Positions 26,801-34,201 of a stretch of 64,000 nt of DNA are shown here, in pieces (the stretch's first letter is position 1; every line of letters begins with the position of its first letter). The DNA is from Alteromonas gilva (GTDB taxonomy: Bacteria; Pseudomonadota; Gammaproteobacteria; Enterobacterales; Alteromonadaceae): positions 2,604,001 to 2,668,000 of the forward strand of contig NZ_JAQQXP010000001.1 in assembly GCF_028595265.1 (NCBI RefSeq). The letters are read 5' to 3'. The notes under the pieces were generated by a model. That model was not told where the DNA came from. It ran no database searches and saw only the letters and a program-made list of their open reading frames with translations. A program made the position numbers and the translations under genes.

Positions 26801-26886
26801 AACGCTATCGTGCCGCCAATCAGCAGTATCAGTGTTACTAACCAACTGGTTGTGCGGTTTTTAACAAAGTAACCGGCAATATTCAC
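23803..26886 (-). CDS. RND-family efflux permease
   Basis: 1027-residue inner-membrane proton-driven exporter of the AcrB/MdtB superfamily: one helix at about 15-33, a periplasmic porter half, a block of membrane helices at about 335-500, and the same arrangement repeated (helices at about 530 and 850-1020). The proton-relay position in helix 4 reads GMLVDNAIVV, so the second Asp of the usual DD pair is Asn, as in some RND subgroups. The start is two bases after the stop of the adaptor gene, so they form one operon. No outer-membrane channel gene is present; a shared TolC would be needed. Confidence 0.93.
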   Translation of the reverse strand: MNIAGYFVKNRTTSWLVTLILLIGGTIAFLGLGRLEDPQFTIKKAMVITLYPGASPTQVEEEVTYPIENAIQELPYVDNITSISTAGKSQITVEMKSIYRKEALRGIWEEMRRKINDLTPSLSAGVQPPKVMDDFADVYGMLIAVNGEGYQYKDISDYVDYLKRELVLVDGVGKVTVQGKQKEQVFVEISRAQVSSLGISPSRISALLVSQNQVSNAGSVKVGDEYIRINPTGEFETVQELENLLISQAGASERIYLGDVARIYRGYQEVPTNLIHYNGEQSLLLGISFADGVNVVEVGERIMQRLDELEYMRPVGMQTDFIYNQPVEVDKSVQGFILNLAEAVGIVIVVLLIFMGIKSGILIGLVLLLTVLGSFIFMQQMEVNLQRISLGALIIALGMLVDNAIVVTEGILIAMKRGLSKVEAASFVVKQNMWPLLGATVIAIIAFAPIGLSSDATGEFAGSLFWVLLVSLLLSWVTAITLTPFFASLLFTDPQADSEQSAGPNSQIKDSEELYTGIIFTVFSTILSVALRFRVLTVVLMLGLLVSAVVAFGNVKQAFFPPSTTPMFLVDIWHKAGTDIRVNADKVNQIETHLLAQEGVEEITSTVGQGLTRFMLTYQTEKSYPTYAQLVIRMSDGEALNAQLPALRSYMDREFGELFYKIKRLEIGPSTDAKIEARFSGPEPQELRRLADEAKAILTADAGARNVRDNWRQQTKVIRPIFNEAAARRVGVSKADLDQLLLTSFSGAKIGVYRDGTDLLPIISRPPPEERLTADNLENLQIYSATAQQYIPVTQVVSRFDVNWEDPIIMRRDRKRTLTVMADHDILGDETAAKLFSRVRSQIEAIELPDGYELEWGGEFEASSKAQKAIFGSLPLGYLIMFITTVLLFASARIAAIIWACIPLALIGVSYGLLLTGAPFGFMALLGFLSLSGMIIKNGIVLVEQVKLELSEGKAPYPALFHATLSRVRPVCMAAITTILGMIPLLFDDFFASMAVVIMFGLGFATLLTLVFVPVLYSLVFKVHNKA

Positions 26887-26888
26887 CC

Positions 26889-27980
26889 TTACAGCCCCCG
26901 TTCTTTATGCCAAACGCGAACCCGCTCTCCCGCTGTCAAACGATGTACACCGGCGGCGACGATCTCGTCTCCGGCGTTTAATCCGGCGGTGACCCTGAAA
27001 CCGTCATCGGTAATACTGCCAAGCGTCACAGCGCGCTGCTCGAGCAAATTGTCGGCCCCAACCACAAACACATAACTTTGTTCATTGTCGGTGGCACCGT
27101 TGGTAAAAATAGCCGCCGCCGGCACATGCCAGCTCGCCGGGTTCATTTTCATAACCTGATCAAGCTGCGCCCGGACGGTGGCTGACATACCAGGAAACAC
27201 ATTGAATGACGCCGGTCGGTTCATCTCAAAAACCACTTTGTAGGTGTTGGTGGCCGCGTCAGCGTCGGTGTCATACTCTTTCAGCCTGGCGCGAAACACT
27301 TGCTCAGGGTGTGTATCAAGACGCACTTCGGGTTGGTACTGGGTATCTTTGTCGATATTCGATAACAAGTCTTCCGGGATTTGAATGGCAACTTCAACGA
27401 CGGTATTTTTTTGCAGTGACAACACCGGTTGCTGGGCGGTAATACTCTCAAAGTTTTCGACGAATCGTTGCGCTACCTGGCCGCTGAAAGGCGCATGCAG
27501 TTCGGTGTAAGCAAGATTTGTTTTGGCTGATTTTAATGCCGATGCCGCGACCTGTAGTTCGGCCCTGGCCTGATCGTAACCGGCCTGGGAGGTGAGTTGC
27601 TTATCTAACAGCGTTTGAGTACGGTCAAACTGTACTTTCGCCAAATCATAATTGGCCTGGGCCTGATCAACGGCAATCTGATAATCAGTCGGGTCCAGTG
27701 AGGCCAGGACATCACCGCTTTCAACCATTTGTCCGGCGCTGACATGCAAATGGTTTAATTCCCCCGAGACGCGAAACGCCAGGGTTGCTTCTTCGCTGGC
27801 CTCAACAACCGCCGGAAACTCACGGTAACCGTTGTTATCCCCCGGCGACAGAATAACCGTTTTTACCAGTTTGGCAGGCACTGGCTGAGGTGTCTGTTGC
27901 TCGGCTTCGCCACTGCAACCACCAATGGCGAATATTAGGCCAAGTATTGCGCCTGTACGCGCGGTAATGAGTCGGTTCAC
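26889..27980 (-). CDS. RND efflux periplasmic adaptor lipoprotein
   Basis: 363-residue membrane-fusion protein. A lipoprotein signal ends at GGC (Cys about residue 22). Then come a split lipoyl/barrel-sandwich domain (about 55-95 and 165-195), an alpha-helical hairpin (about 100-160), a beta-barrel and a membrane-proximal domain. I chose GTG at 27980, which has a CAGGAG site seven bases upstream; a longer frame to 28025 has no such site. It links the adjacent RND pump to an outer-membrane channel. The pump substrate is unknown. Confidence 0.9.
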   Translation of the reverse strand: MNRLITARTGAILGLIFAIGGCSGEAEQQTPQPVPAKLVKTVILSPGDNNGYREFPAVVEASEEATLAFRVSGELNHLHVSAGQMVESGDVLASLDPTDYQIAVDQAQANYDLAKVQFDRTQTLLDKQLTSQAGYDQARAELQVAASALKSAKTNLAYTELHAPFSGQVAQRFVENFESITAQQPVLSLQKNTVVEVAIQIPEDLLSNIDKDTQYQPEVRLDTHPEQVFRARLKEYDTDADAATNTYKVVFEMNRPASFNVFPGMSATVRAQLDQVMKMNPASWHVPAAAIFTNGATDNEQSYVFVVGADNLLEQRAVTLGSITDDGFRVTAGLNAGDEIVAAGVHRLTAGERVRVWHKERGL

Positions 27981-28071
27981 TGATTTTCTCCTGAAACTTT
28001 GACTGGCAATATACGCCAACATCAACCAAAATAATATTTAATCTATTTTACTCATTTAATAAATTTTATTT

Positions 28072-28980
28072 ATGACGCTCGAACAATTACGCATGTTTGT
28101 CACCGTGGCAGAACTTGGCAGCATTGCTAACGCCGCCGAGGTTCTGCATAAAACGCAACCTGCGCTATCCATAGCGATCAAACGTTTTCAGCAAGAGTTA
28201 CAGCTCACTCTGCTGCAAAAAACAGCGAACCGACTACAACTGACTGACGATGGCCATCGTCTGTTACCTCACTGCCGGTACCTGCTCAGGCAAGCAAAGG
28301 ATATCACGGCGCTGGCAGCACATTTACGTGATGGCCACGAAAGCACTATTGAATTCGCTTTTGACACTATATGCCAGCAATCGACTTTTTTCGACGCTAT
28401 TACGACAACTCAGCAACATTTTCCGCAAACCGAATTGTACTTAACATCAGTGCAACGCCTTGGCGCACTGCAGCGTCTGATTGATGGCAAGGCGTCGATA
28501 GCACTGACCCCCTGGACACATACCTTTCATGAACTGGCCAGCTTCGAAACGCTGCCCTTTGATCGTTTTGAAGTCATTGCGGTGATTCATCACCAGTTAG
28601 TTAGCAGTTTTGCCAGCCGGCCTCATTCATCCAGCCAGCTGCGGGATATTCCCCTACTGATGCCACAGGCGTTTGATATTGATTTAGACATTCAAAAAGT
28701 CATGGGGGTTGTGCCGCATTCAACAATCAGAAGCAACGACACGGTGTCACAAAAGGAGTTGCTGATGCGTGGTGCCGGTTGGGGCTACATTCCTAAAAAA
28801 AGCGTTACCGATGAACTTACAGACGGCACGCTGATCCCCTTGCAACTCGACGATGTGACGTCAGTCATCGAAGGAGAAATTCGCCTGGTGCGCGACAAAA
28901 AACAGCGTAAAGGGCCGGTGGCCAGCTTTTTATGGCAAACCCTCGTTAACTCGAAAAATCAGATGGTACTGCCTGATTAA
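28072..28980 (+). CDS. LysR-family transcriptional regulator
   Basis: 302-residue regulator with the N-terminal winged helix-turn-helix (residues 1-60, MTLEQLRMFVTVAELGSIAN) and a C-terminal LysR substrate domain of two lobes (about 90-295). It is divergent from the adaptor-pump operon with only 91 bp between starts, so it probably controls that operon and itself. The inducer is unknown. The Shine-Dalgarno sequence is poor; the AT-rich intergenic region suits LysR binding. Confidence 0.92.
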   Translation: MTLEQLRMFVTVAELGSIANAAEVLHKTQPALSIAIKRFQQELQLTLLQKTANRLQLTDDGHRLLPHCRYLLRQAKDITALAAHLRDGHESTIEFAFDTICQQSTFFDAITTTQQHFPQTELYLTSVQRLGALQRLIDGKASIALTPWTHTFHELASFETLPFDRFEVIAVIHHQLVSSFASRPHSSSQLRDIPLLMPQAFDIDLDIQKVMGVVPHSTIRSNDTVSQKELLMRGAGWGYIPKKSVTDELTDGTLIPLQLDDVTSVIEGEIRLVRDKKQRKGPVASFLWQTLVNSKNQMVLPD

Positions 28981-28983
28981 GAC

Positions 28984-29037
28984 AGGGTCTGTTGCCATGG
29001 GGTACAGCGCTCTGCCCCCCGACACGTTACAGACCCT
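28984..29037. terminator. Nested hairpin between convergent genes
   Basis: Perfect nine-base arms AGGGTCTGT (28984-28992) and ACAGACCCT (29029-29037) enclose a smaller G4/C4 stem. It lies between the LysR gene and the convergent cytochrome gene, where a shared terminator would be expected. There is no good T-run on either side, so termination efficiency is uncertain. Confidence 0.4.
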
Positions 29038-29049
29038 TGTACTTAACGC

Positions 29050-30756
29050 TTAGTTTGGCGCAGCATTGCTCGCTACGTTATGCTCAGAGTTTGCAAACCA
29101 GTCGAGGCGCATATCCCAGGCATGCCGGTGCTCTGGCAGCAACGGTGGCTGCTCAGCGTCAATAACCTCAAGCACATTACGTGCTTCGGTAATCGTGGCA
29201 TCCCGCCCAAACAGGTAGCTTTGCTCTTTAACGATGGTCTGATACGCCTTATTGAGCGCCAGCGCACGCTGCGGACTGGGCGTAATCAGCTCATACACAG
29301 AATCCGCTTGTTTAACCTTTTCGTCGTTTACACTACCGTCATCATTAAACCAGCGCGCCAGCATCTCAGCATTCTGACGAAATTCGTCGCCGCCGCCAAC
29401 ACGTTGCATGTAAGTCAGAAACTCACCGTCCTGCTCGTTAATGTTCGGCACATCGGCTATTTCACGCAGGTTAATGTACCCCCATCCTTTGGTTCCCGGC
29501 ACTTTACGGGCAAAGGAAAAGGTTTGATCAAAGGTTGAGCCGACGGTTTTGTGACAACCATTGCAGTAGGCTAGCTCCTGGGGGTGCTGAGGCCGTAAAT
29601 CACCGTTGGCATCTTCGATAAAGGCATTGAGCGTCCAGCCAAAGCCATTGTCTATACCGGTTTCCTGGTTCAGATAGCGTGTTTGCGGGAGCTTTTCAAA
29701 GGCTTTGTCTTTCGCTTCAGCATAATAGGCTGAGGCGAGGCTTTCTTTACTGCGAAATAACGCCTTTTGCATGTAACGCACTTCTTTCATGCGCGGCGCA
29801 TTGTAAATCTGGCCGTTGTCGTCAACCCCGATGTAGCGCACAGTATGCAAAAGCTCAGTCCCCTCGGGGTACAGCAAAAAACTGAGTTCGGTAGCGCTGG
29901 CATCACCTAAATAATTATCACGCCGTTGCATGACTTTTACGGCGGTCGTTAACTCACCGTCACCGTTAATATCGAGGCCAATAGCCTGTTCATTCAGATT
30001 TGGTACAGCAAGTTGATTGACATCTTTCAACGCCATCTCAACTAAGGTGAGGTTAGCTAAATACACATCTTCAACATATTTGCCATTGCGCTGCTGAAAC
30101 ACGGACGGCAAGCGGATCATGGCATCACCCGTAGAGCCATTAGTCGGCCAGAAGGTACTGGGGAAAGGTTTGTAATTATACGCCACCCAGCCACTGCCGT
30201 CTTTGGCAATGCCGTGCTCACCAAAGGCTTGCTGCGGATAGCTAAGCTGCTCAAGGTGCATCGCATCGGGAAGCCGGTGCTCACTGCCCGGCTTGCCGCT
30301 CAATGCGGCTGAGTAATTATCCTGCTCAATGTAGGCAAGGATTTCATCGTCACTGATGTCTTTTATTAGCTGCCGGCGATCGACAAACAGGTTTTTCCAG
30401 CTGTTGGTTAATCCCACATCGGAGAATTCGTAATTTCCCTGCAAGGTGCCATCGCCCATCTGATTTGGCCGGTTTTCACTGCGGTCGTAACTTTGATGAC
30501 AGGCATAGCATGGATTGTTCTTGCCATTCGTTTTGGTATAGCACTGCGGAGGAATGACCGACTCGGGATTATAGATCTCATCATGGGCCATGTACGCTAA
30601 TGCCGGAATATCGTCACCCTCGCTATAAGGGTAAACCGTTGACTGACCTGATATATCAGGTGCAACTGCAACCGTTACGCTTTCGTCACTGCACGCCATT
30701 AACTGTGCACCAAGCACAATGGTAATAAGGGGTAAAACAGGTAATGATATTTTCAT
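29050..30756 (-). CDS. Di-haem c-type cytochrome lipoprotein of unknown function
   Basis: 568-residue exported lipoprotein (lipobox ending at Cys22). Two haem c-attachment motifs are visible, CYACH at 83-87 and CNGCH at 398-402, separated by about 310 residues with no further CxxCH. The spacing is unlike MauG or CcpA peroxidases, and I cannot name a family. Further Cys residues are few. It should sit in the periplasm or on an outer membrane face. It follows phoX after 61 bp, but a strong terminator lies in that gap. The association with a phosphatase suggests a redox or metal-related role in phosphate scavenging, which is inference. Confidence 0.8.
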   Translation of the reverse strand: MKISLPVLPLITIVLGAQLMACSDESVTVAVAPDISGQSTVYPYSEGDDIPALAYMAHDEIYNPESVIPPQCYTKTNGKNNPCYACHQSYDRSENRPNQMGDGTLQGNYEFSDVGLTNSWKNLFVDRRQLIKDISDDEILAYIEQDNYSAALSGKPGSEHRLPDAMHLEQLSYPQQAFGEHGIAKDGSGWVAYNYKPFPSTFWPTNGSTGDAMIRLPSVFQQRNGKYVEDVYLANLTLVEMALKDVNQLAVPNLNEQAIGLDINGDGELTTAVKVMQRRDNYLGDASATELSFLLYPEGTELLHTVRYIGVDDNGQIYNAPRMKEVRYMQKALFRSKESLASAYYAEAKDKAFEKLPQTRYLNQETGIDNGFGWTLNAFIEDANGDLRPQHPQELAYCNGCHKTVGSTFDQTFSFARKVPGTKGWGYINLREIADVPNINEQDGEFLTYMQRVGGGDEFRQNAEMLARWFNDDGSVNDEKVKQADSVYELITPSPQRALALNKAYQTIVKEQSYLFGRDATITEARNVLEVIDAEQPPLLPEHRHAWDMRLDWFANSEHNVASNAAPN

Positions 30757-30770
30757 AGTTTCTACAATGC

Positions 30771-30798
30771 AAAAATCCGGGCGCCATCGCGCCCGGAT
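30771..30798 (-). terminator. Intrinsic terminator between phoX and the cytochrome gene
   Basis: Perfect ten-base arms ATCCGGGCGC (30775-30784) and GCGCCCGGAT (30789-30798) with a four-base loop, followed on the minus strand by TTTTTG. It ends only 15 bases before the cytochrome ATG, so the cytochrome is probably expressed by partial read-through from phoX. Confidence 0.88.
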
Positions 30799-30817
30799 AG
30801 AGTGTTACAAAAATGAC

Positions 30818-32674
30818 TTATTTTTTAGCTGGCTCGTACATCCACAGCGTGTTGTTCTGTTGGAAGCCGTCTTCACCAATTAAAATGCGACCGTCATTCA
30901 TGACAATCACGTTGTCAGGCTGCGACAGCTGGTCGACGTCACAACGTTCAGCGCCGGTCAGGCTTGAGCGGTACGTTGACCCCATCACAACCGGCTCAAT
31001 GCGTGAAATGTCATAGTTTTCACCCAGACGCGCACGGTATACACCACCACAGTCTTTTACCCGGGCAGACAGTTGCATATCGCCCTCGCCATCGGTCATG
31101 GTGTTATCAATATCGGCAATACCAATATACAGATACGCATCGGTAACCACCTCGCCAGGAATAGTGTCAACGCCTTCAACCGCTTCCTGTGCGCGCTTCT
31201 GGTTAATTGAGATACCTTCCAGCTTGCGCCATTCAGCCGTTGCACCTTTCATTTTAGCCGCCGCACGTGACTCTAAAAATGCTACGCGGTTATCCATCGC
31301 CTGACCGGCAGTCACTTTGCCACCGCCATTCGCTAATGTTGGATACGTGGCATCACCATTGGCCCAGGCTTCTACGTCTGCCAATGTAATATAGGCGCTT
31401 TCGCCTTCGACATAGTCGTCGGTACCAATACCATTGTATTCGTCAATCCAGGCACGGATAGTCAGGTTGTCGCCGCTGGCAAGCTCTACCCATTCCACGT
31501 CAAAACCGGTAGTAGCCGGATCGTTCTGTCCCGAGTCCTGCGTGAGTTTTGCGCCATATAAGGTACCGGCAGATAAATCTTCTGCTACGTCAGCCACAAA
31601 CTTAAACAGTACACCGCCGGTATCATCCTGTGACAGGTAAACCGTGCGGCCATCAGGCATTACCGTGGAGTTTTCGTGCTCGTAGCGGCCCATAGCTAAA
31701 TGCTTAACGATGACGGGTTCATCGGCCGTCGGCTCAGTTACCTCGGCGATATAACCGTAGTTATACGGGTTGGGCACGTCTGGTGCCGTCATCTCCCACA
31801 TTCGACCCAAACGCGCATCGGTGGCCACAGCCGCAGGATTGTTCCAGCTGGCGTCGGTAGTGCTGTTTACCGATGAATTAACCACCCACTCTTCTGATGT
31901 TAATGGCGTCCCCCACGGCGACATAGAGCCAAAACAGTTGGCAGCGGTGCCCCACACAGGCGAGAAGTCCAGCATCATCACATCATTAACGGTCCACATG
32001 CCCTGTTCGTCACGGGTAATTTGCATACGGCTCATACCACCTGGCAGCTCTTCCCAGTTCGAAAACAGATAGCCTTCGCCATCACCGGTTGGCAGGAAGC
32101 CGTTAAAGTCCGGCATGTCGTTTTCGAGGATTAGCGTGCCGCCATCGAGGGTATAAATGTGGCCAAGGCCTTTCTCAAGCTCGCCATCGTAAGTATCACC
32201 GGTTTGACCCAGTACCTGATACTGGCCGATGGCCGTCATGACTAATTGCTTTTCTTCGTCTGACGCCGGAACCGGAGAGTCTGGTAAAGTAGCTGGCAGA
32301 TTATTAAAATTAACCCCGGCTAACACGCCGACGGTTCCGGTATTAATAGGCATGCTGTTAATGCTGGTGGTTGCCGTATTGGTCCCGGATGGATGCTGAA
32401 CGTTGAAGAATAAATCCCCCTCGTCCGTTAAGAAAATGCCTGTGACTTCGGCACCCAGTGGCACAGTCGCGATACGGGTAAGCTTGCCTACTGAATCACC
32501 GCTTTCACCCTGTGGCCCCTGATCGCCCTGGGGACCTTGTTCGCCCTGTGGGCCTGCGGCGCCTGTCGCACCGTCATCGCCATCATCACCGTCCAGTGAA
32601 CAGGCTGATAATCCCAGAGCCACCGCAAGTGCCAGCGCTGAATAACGAATACCGCGAAATAGTTCTTTTTCCAT
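30818..32674 (-). CDS. phoX: PhoX-type alkaline phosphatase lipoprotein with collagen-like linker
   Basis: 618-residue exported lipoprotein of the PhoX (DUF839) family, calcium/iron-dependent phosphomonoesterases that release phosphate from organic esters. The lipobox ends at Cys25. Residues about 28-58 are a run of Gly-X-Y triplets (GDDGATGAAGPQGEQGPQG), a collagen-like spacer between membrane anchor and enzyme. The metal-binding core is seen in NCFGSMSPWGTPLTSEE and YEHENSTVMPDGRTVYLSQDD. The long family (about 600 residues) fits. Secretion is apparently by Sec with lipidation rather than the twin-arginine route of Pseudomonas PhoX. A tandem Pho box lies 78 bp upstream. Confidence 0.88.
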   Translation of the reverse strand: MEKELFRGIRYSALALAVALGLSACSLDGDDGDDGATGAAGPQGEQGPQGDQGPQGESGDSVGKLTRIATVPLGAEVTGIFLTDEGDLFFNVQHPSGTNTATTSINSMPINTGTVGVLAGVNFNNLPATLPDSPVPASDEEKQLVMTAIGQYQVLGQTGDTYDGELEKGLGHIYTLDGGTLILENDMPDFNGFLPTGDGEGYLFSNWEELPGGMSRMQITRDEQGMWTVNDVMMLDFSPVWGTAANCFGSMSPWGTPLTSEEWVVNSSVNSTTDASWNNPAAVATDARLGRMWEMTAPDVPNPYNYGYIAEVTEPTADEPVIVKHLAMGRYEHENSTVMPDGRTVYLSQDDTGGVLFKFVADVAEDLSAGTLYGAKLTQDSGQNDPATTGFDVEWVELASGDNLTIRAWIDEYNGIGTDDYVEGESAYITLADVEAWANGDATYPTLANGGGKVTAGQAMDNRVAFLESRAAAKMKGATAEWRKLEGISINQKRAQEAVEGVDTIPGEVVTDAYLYIGIADIDNTMTDGEGDMQLSARVKDCGGVYRARLGENYDISRIEPVVMGSTYRSSLTGAERCDVDQLSQPDNVIVMNDGRILIGEDGFQQNNTLWMYEPAKK

Positions 32675-32751
32675 TGTAGTTCCTTGTGAAGTGTACGTAG
32701 TGTGGCTTGTTGTCAGCCAATCTGCGCATAGCCTGACAAACGCCTGTTAAA

Positions 32752-32795
32752 ATGCGGTGACATCTGCGTGACACATCCATGACGTTTCTGTGACT
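32752..32795 (-). promoter_or_regulatory. Tandem Pho box (PhoB-binding repeats) upstream of phoX
   Basis: Four contiguous 11-bp direct repeats on the minus strand, each opening with a TGTCA-like pentamer: AGTCACAGAAA (32795-32785), CGTCATGGATG (32784-32774), TGTCACGCAGA (32773-32763) and TGTCACCGCAT (32762-32752). PhoB dimers bind pairs of such units, so two dimers could bind here. The block sits upstream of phoX in the right orientation and predicts induction by phosphate starvation. Confidence 0.85.
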
Positions 32796-32896
32796 ACCTC
32801 TGTTTTATCAATTATTTACAGTAATCAGCTCAGTACAATTGAAATTTCTTCGAGCGCGGTTGGGTCTGTTAAAGGTTAGTTTCAGGAGCGTTTACT

Positions 32897-33421
32897 TTGC
32901 AAAAAAAATGGTATTTACAGTCAGATATGCTGATCGCTTTTTCGGCATTAATCACCAGTACCGTCGCTGTGATAGTGGCAATCTACTCCGCACATATTGA
33001 CCGCGAGTATGCCAGAGCATCAGTTTGGCCAAGTGTGCTGTTCACCCGCAGTTATAACGAGGGCGAATATAGTTTTGTGGCGATGAACCAGGGAAACGGA
33101 CCTGCAATTATTCACTATGTGAAACTAGCGGTGAATGACACCTTAGTGTACGAATGGCAGGATGTATTCGAATTAGCCGGACTCCCCTCTGCTCGCTTCA
33201 CCCAATCGCATTTAGGCTCAGGTATTATCAGACCGGGACAGCAAATCAACGCCATCACCATTCACGACGCAACATTATTGCCTAAATTTTTAAAACTGAA
33301 ACTTGGCGCACAGATGTGCTTTTGCTCGTTGTACGGTGACTGCTGGGTAAGTGACGGCTTTAGGGTGCCTCAGGAAGTCGCAGCGTGCATCATTGAAGAT
33401 GAAGAACGGTTTTTACAATAA
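32897..33421 (+). CDS. Membrane-anchored protein of unknown function
   Basis: 174-residue protein with one N-terminal membrane segment (about residues 10-30) followed by a mostly beta-strand domain of about 135 residues that I do not recognise. The start is TTG at 32897 with AGGAG eight bases upstream; an ATG at 32927 lacks a ribosome-binding site and would cut the membrane segment. Several Cys occur near the C-terminus (CFCSLYGDC). It is a single-gene unit divergent from phoX and convergent with rplT, sharing a bidirectional terminator. Confidence 0.72.
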   Translation: MQKKWYLQSDMLIAFSALITSTVAVIVAIYSAHIDREYARASVWPSVLFTRSYNEGEYSFVAMNQGNGPAIIHYVKLAVNDTLVYEWQDVFELAGLPSARFTQSHLGSGIIRPGQQINAITIHDATLLPKFLKLKLGAQMCFCSLYGDCWVSDGFRVPQEVAACIIEDEERFLQ

Positions 33422-33447
33422 TCAGATATATTTTTGTGCAGAAACGA

Positions 33448-33476
33448 AAAACGGCGAGCATCCCGCTCGCCGTTTT
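33448..33476. terminator. Bidirectional terminator between the 32.9-kb gene and rplT
   Basis: Perfect 12-base arms AAAACGGCGAGC (33448-33459) and GCTCGCCGTTTT (33465-33476) with a five-base loop. A/T runs on both sides let it serve both the rightward gene and the leftward thrS-infC-rpmI-rplT transcript. Confidence 0.88.
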
Positions 33477-33507
33477 CCGAAAGAACTTAAACTTAATTAA
33501 ATAATAA

Positions 33508-33864
33508 TTAAGCTAATGCGCCTTTAGCCGCGTCGACTAATGCGCTGAAAGCCGCTTTGTCATGTACAGCGATGTCGGCAAGGATCTTACGATCGATTTC
33601 AACAGACGCTTTTTTCAGACCGTTAATGAAACGGCTGTATGACATACCATTTTGACGTGCCGCAGCATTGATACGTGCAATCCACAGTTGGCGGAATTGA
33701 CGCTTACGCTGACGACGGTCGCGATAGGCATATTGACCAGCTTTAGTTACAGCTTGTACCGCTACGCGATAAACGCGTGAACGTGCACCGTAATAACCTT
33801 TAGCTTGTTTTAATACTTTTTTGTGACGAGCACGTGCAATAGTGCCGCGTTTTACTCTAGCCAT
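33508..33864 (-). CDS. rplT: 50S ribosomal protein L20
   Basis: 118-residue basic protein, start MARVKRGTIARARHKKVLKQ, identical in length and character to L20 of other gammaproteobacteria. It is the last gene of the thrS-infC-rpmI-rplT group and in E. coli represses translation of rpmI. It is followed by a strong terminator, so pheS is not in this operon. Confidence 0.98.
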   Translation of the reverse strand: MARVKRGTIARARHKKVLKQAKGYYGARSRVYRVAVQAVTKAGQYAYRDRRQRKRQFRQLWIARINAAARQNGMSYSRFINGLKKASVEIDRKILADIAVHDKAAFSALVDAAKGALA

Positions 33865-33881
33865 TATTCAGTCTCCTCGTC

Positions 33882-34079
33882 TTAAACGTATGGCAGCATG
33901 CGCTGTACTAATTTAGTATCGGCGTCATGAACCAGTTTTTTGCCACGTAATTGGCGTTTACGCTTAGTACTCTTCTTGGTCAGAATGTGACGCAAGTGAG
34001 ACTGTTTGCTTTTAAAGCGGCCAGAGCCCGTTTTCTTAAAACGTTTGGCTGCACCACTAACAGATTTCATTTTAGGCAT
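33882..34079 (-). CDS. rpmI: 50S ribosomal protein L35
   Basis: 65-residue very basic protein (MPKMKSVSGAAKRFKKTGSG...) typical of L35. It is separated from infC by about 120 bp, more than the other gaps in the operon; in E. coli the L20 translational operator lies in this interval. It is followed by rplT after 17 bp. Confidence 0.98.
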   Translation of the reverse strand: MPKMKSVSGAAKRFKKTGSGRFKSKQSHLRHILTKKSTKRKRQLRGKKLVHDADTKLVQRMLPYV

Positions 34080-34085
34080 TGCTAA

Positions 34086-34201
34086 AACTCCGCATTGTTT
34101 AAGGTTGGCTTATTCGGGTGTGCAGTCACCTTATTAGCCCGTTAATATTTGCAGCAGGGTGTTTTGGGGTGCAGAATCCCAAAAACTTTGACAGACCACT
34201 A
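34086..34201 (-). promoter_or_regulatory. infC-rpmI intergenic leader, possible L20 operator
   Basis: The 120-bp gap upstream of rpmI contains a hairpin of seven-base arms: TTTTGGG and CCCAAAA on the minus strand, at about 34163-34194. In E. coli, L20 binds structured RNA between infC and rpmI to repress rpmI and rplT. The position and length here fit, but I did not recognise the L20 recognition fold itself. Confidence 0.35.

Noticed and set aside
26059..26841. Long ORF (260 codons) opposite the RND permease gene
   Set aside because: It is a frame shadow of the high-GC third-codon positions of the permease on the other strand; no ribosome-binding site, low-complexity composition and no recognisable family.
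28984..29037. Terminal inverted repeats of a small mobile element
   Set aside because: The nine-base arms enclose only 36 bases with no ORF and no visible target duplication; a structured terminator between convergent genes is simpler.
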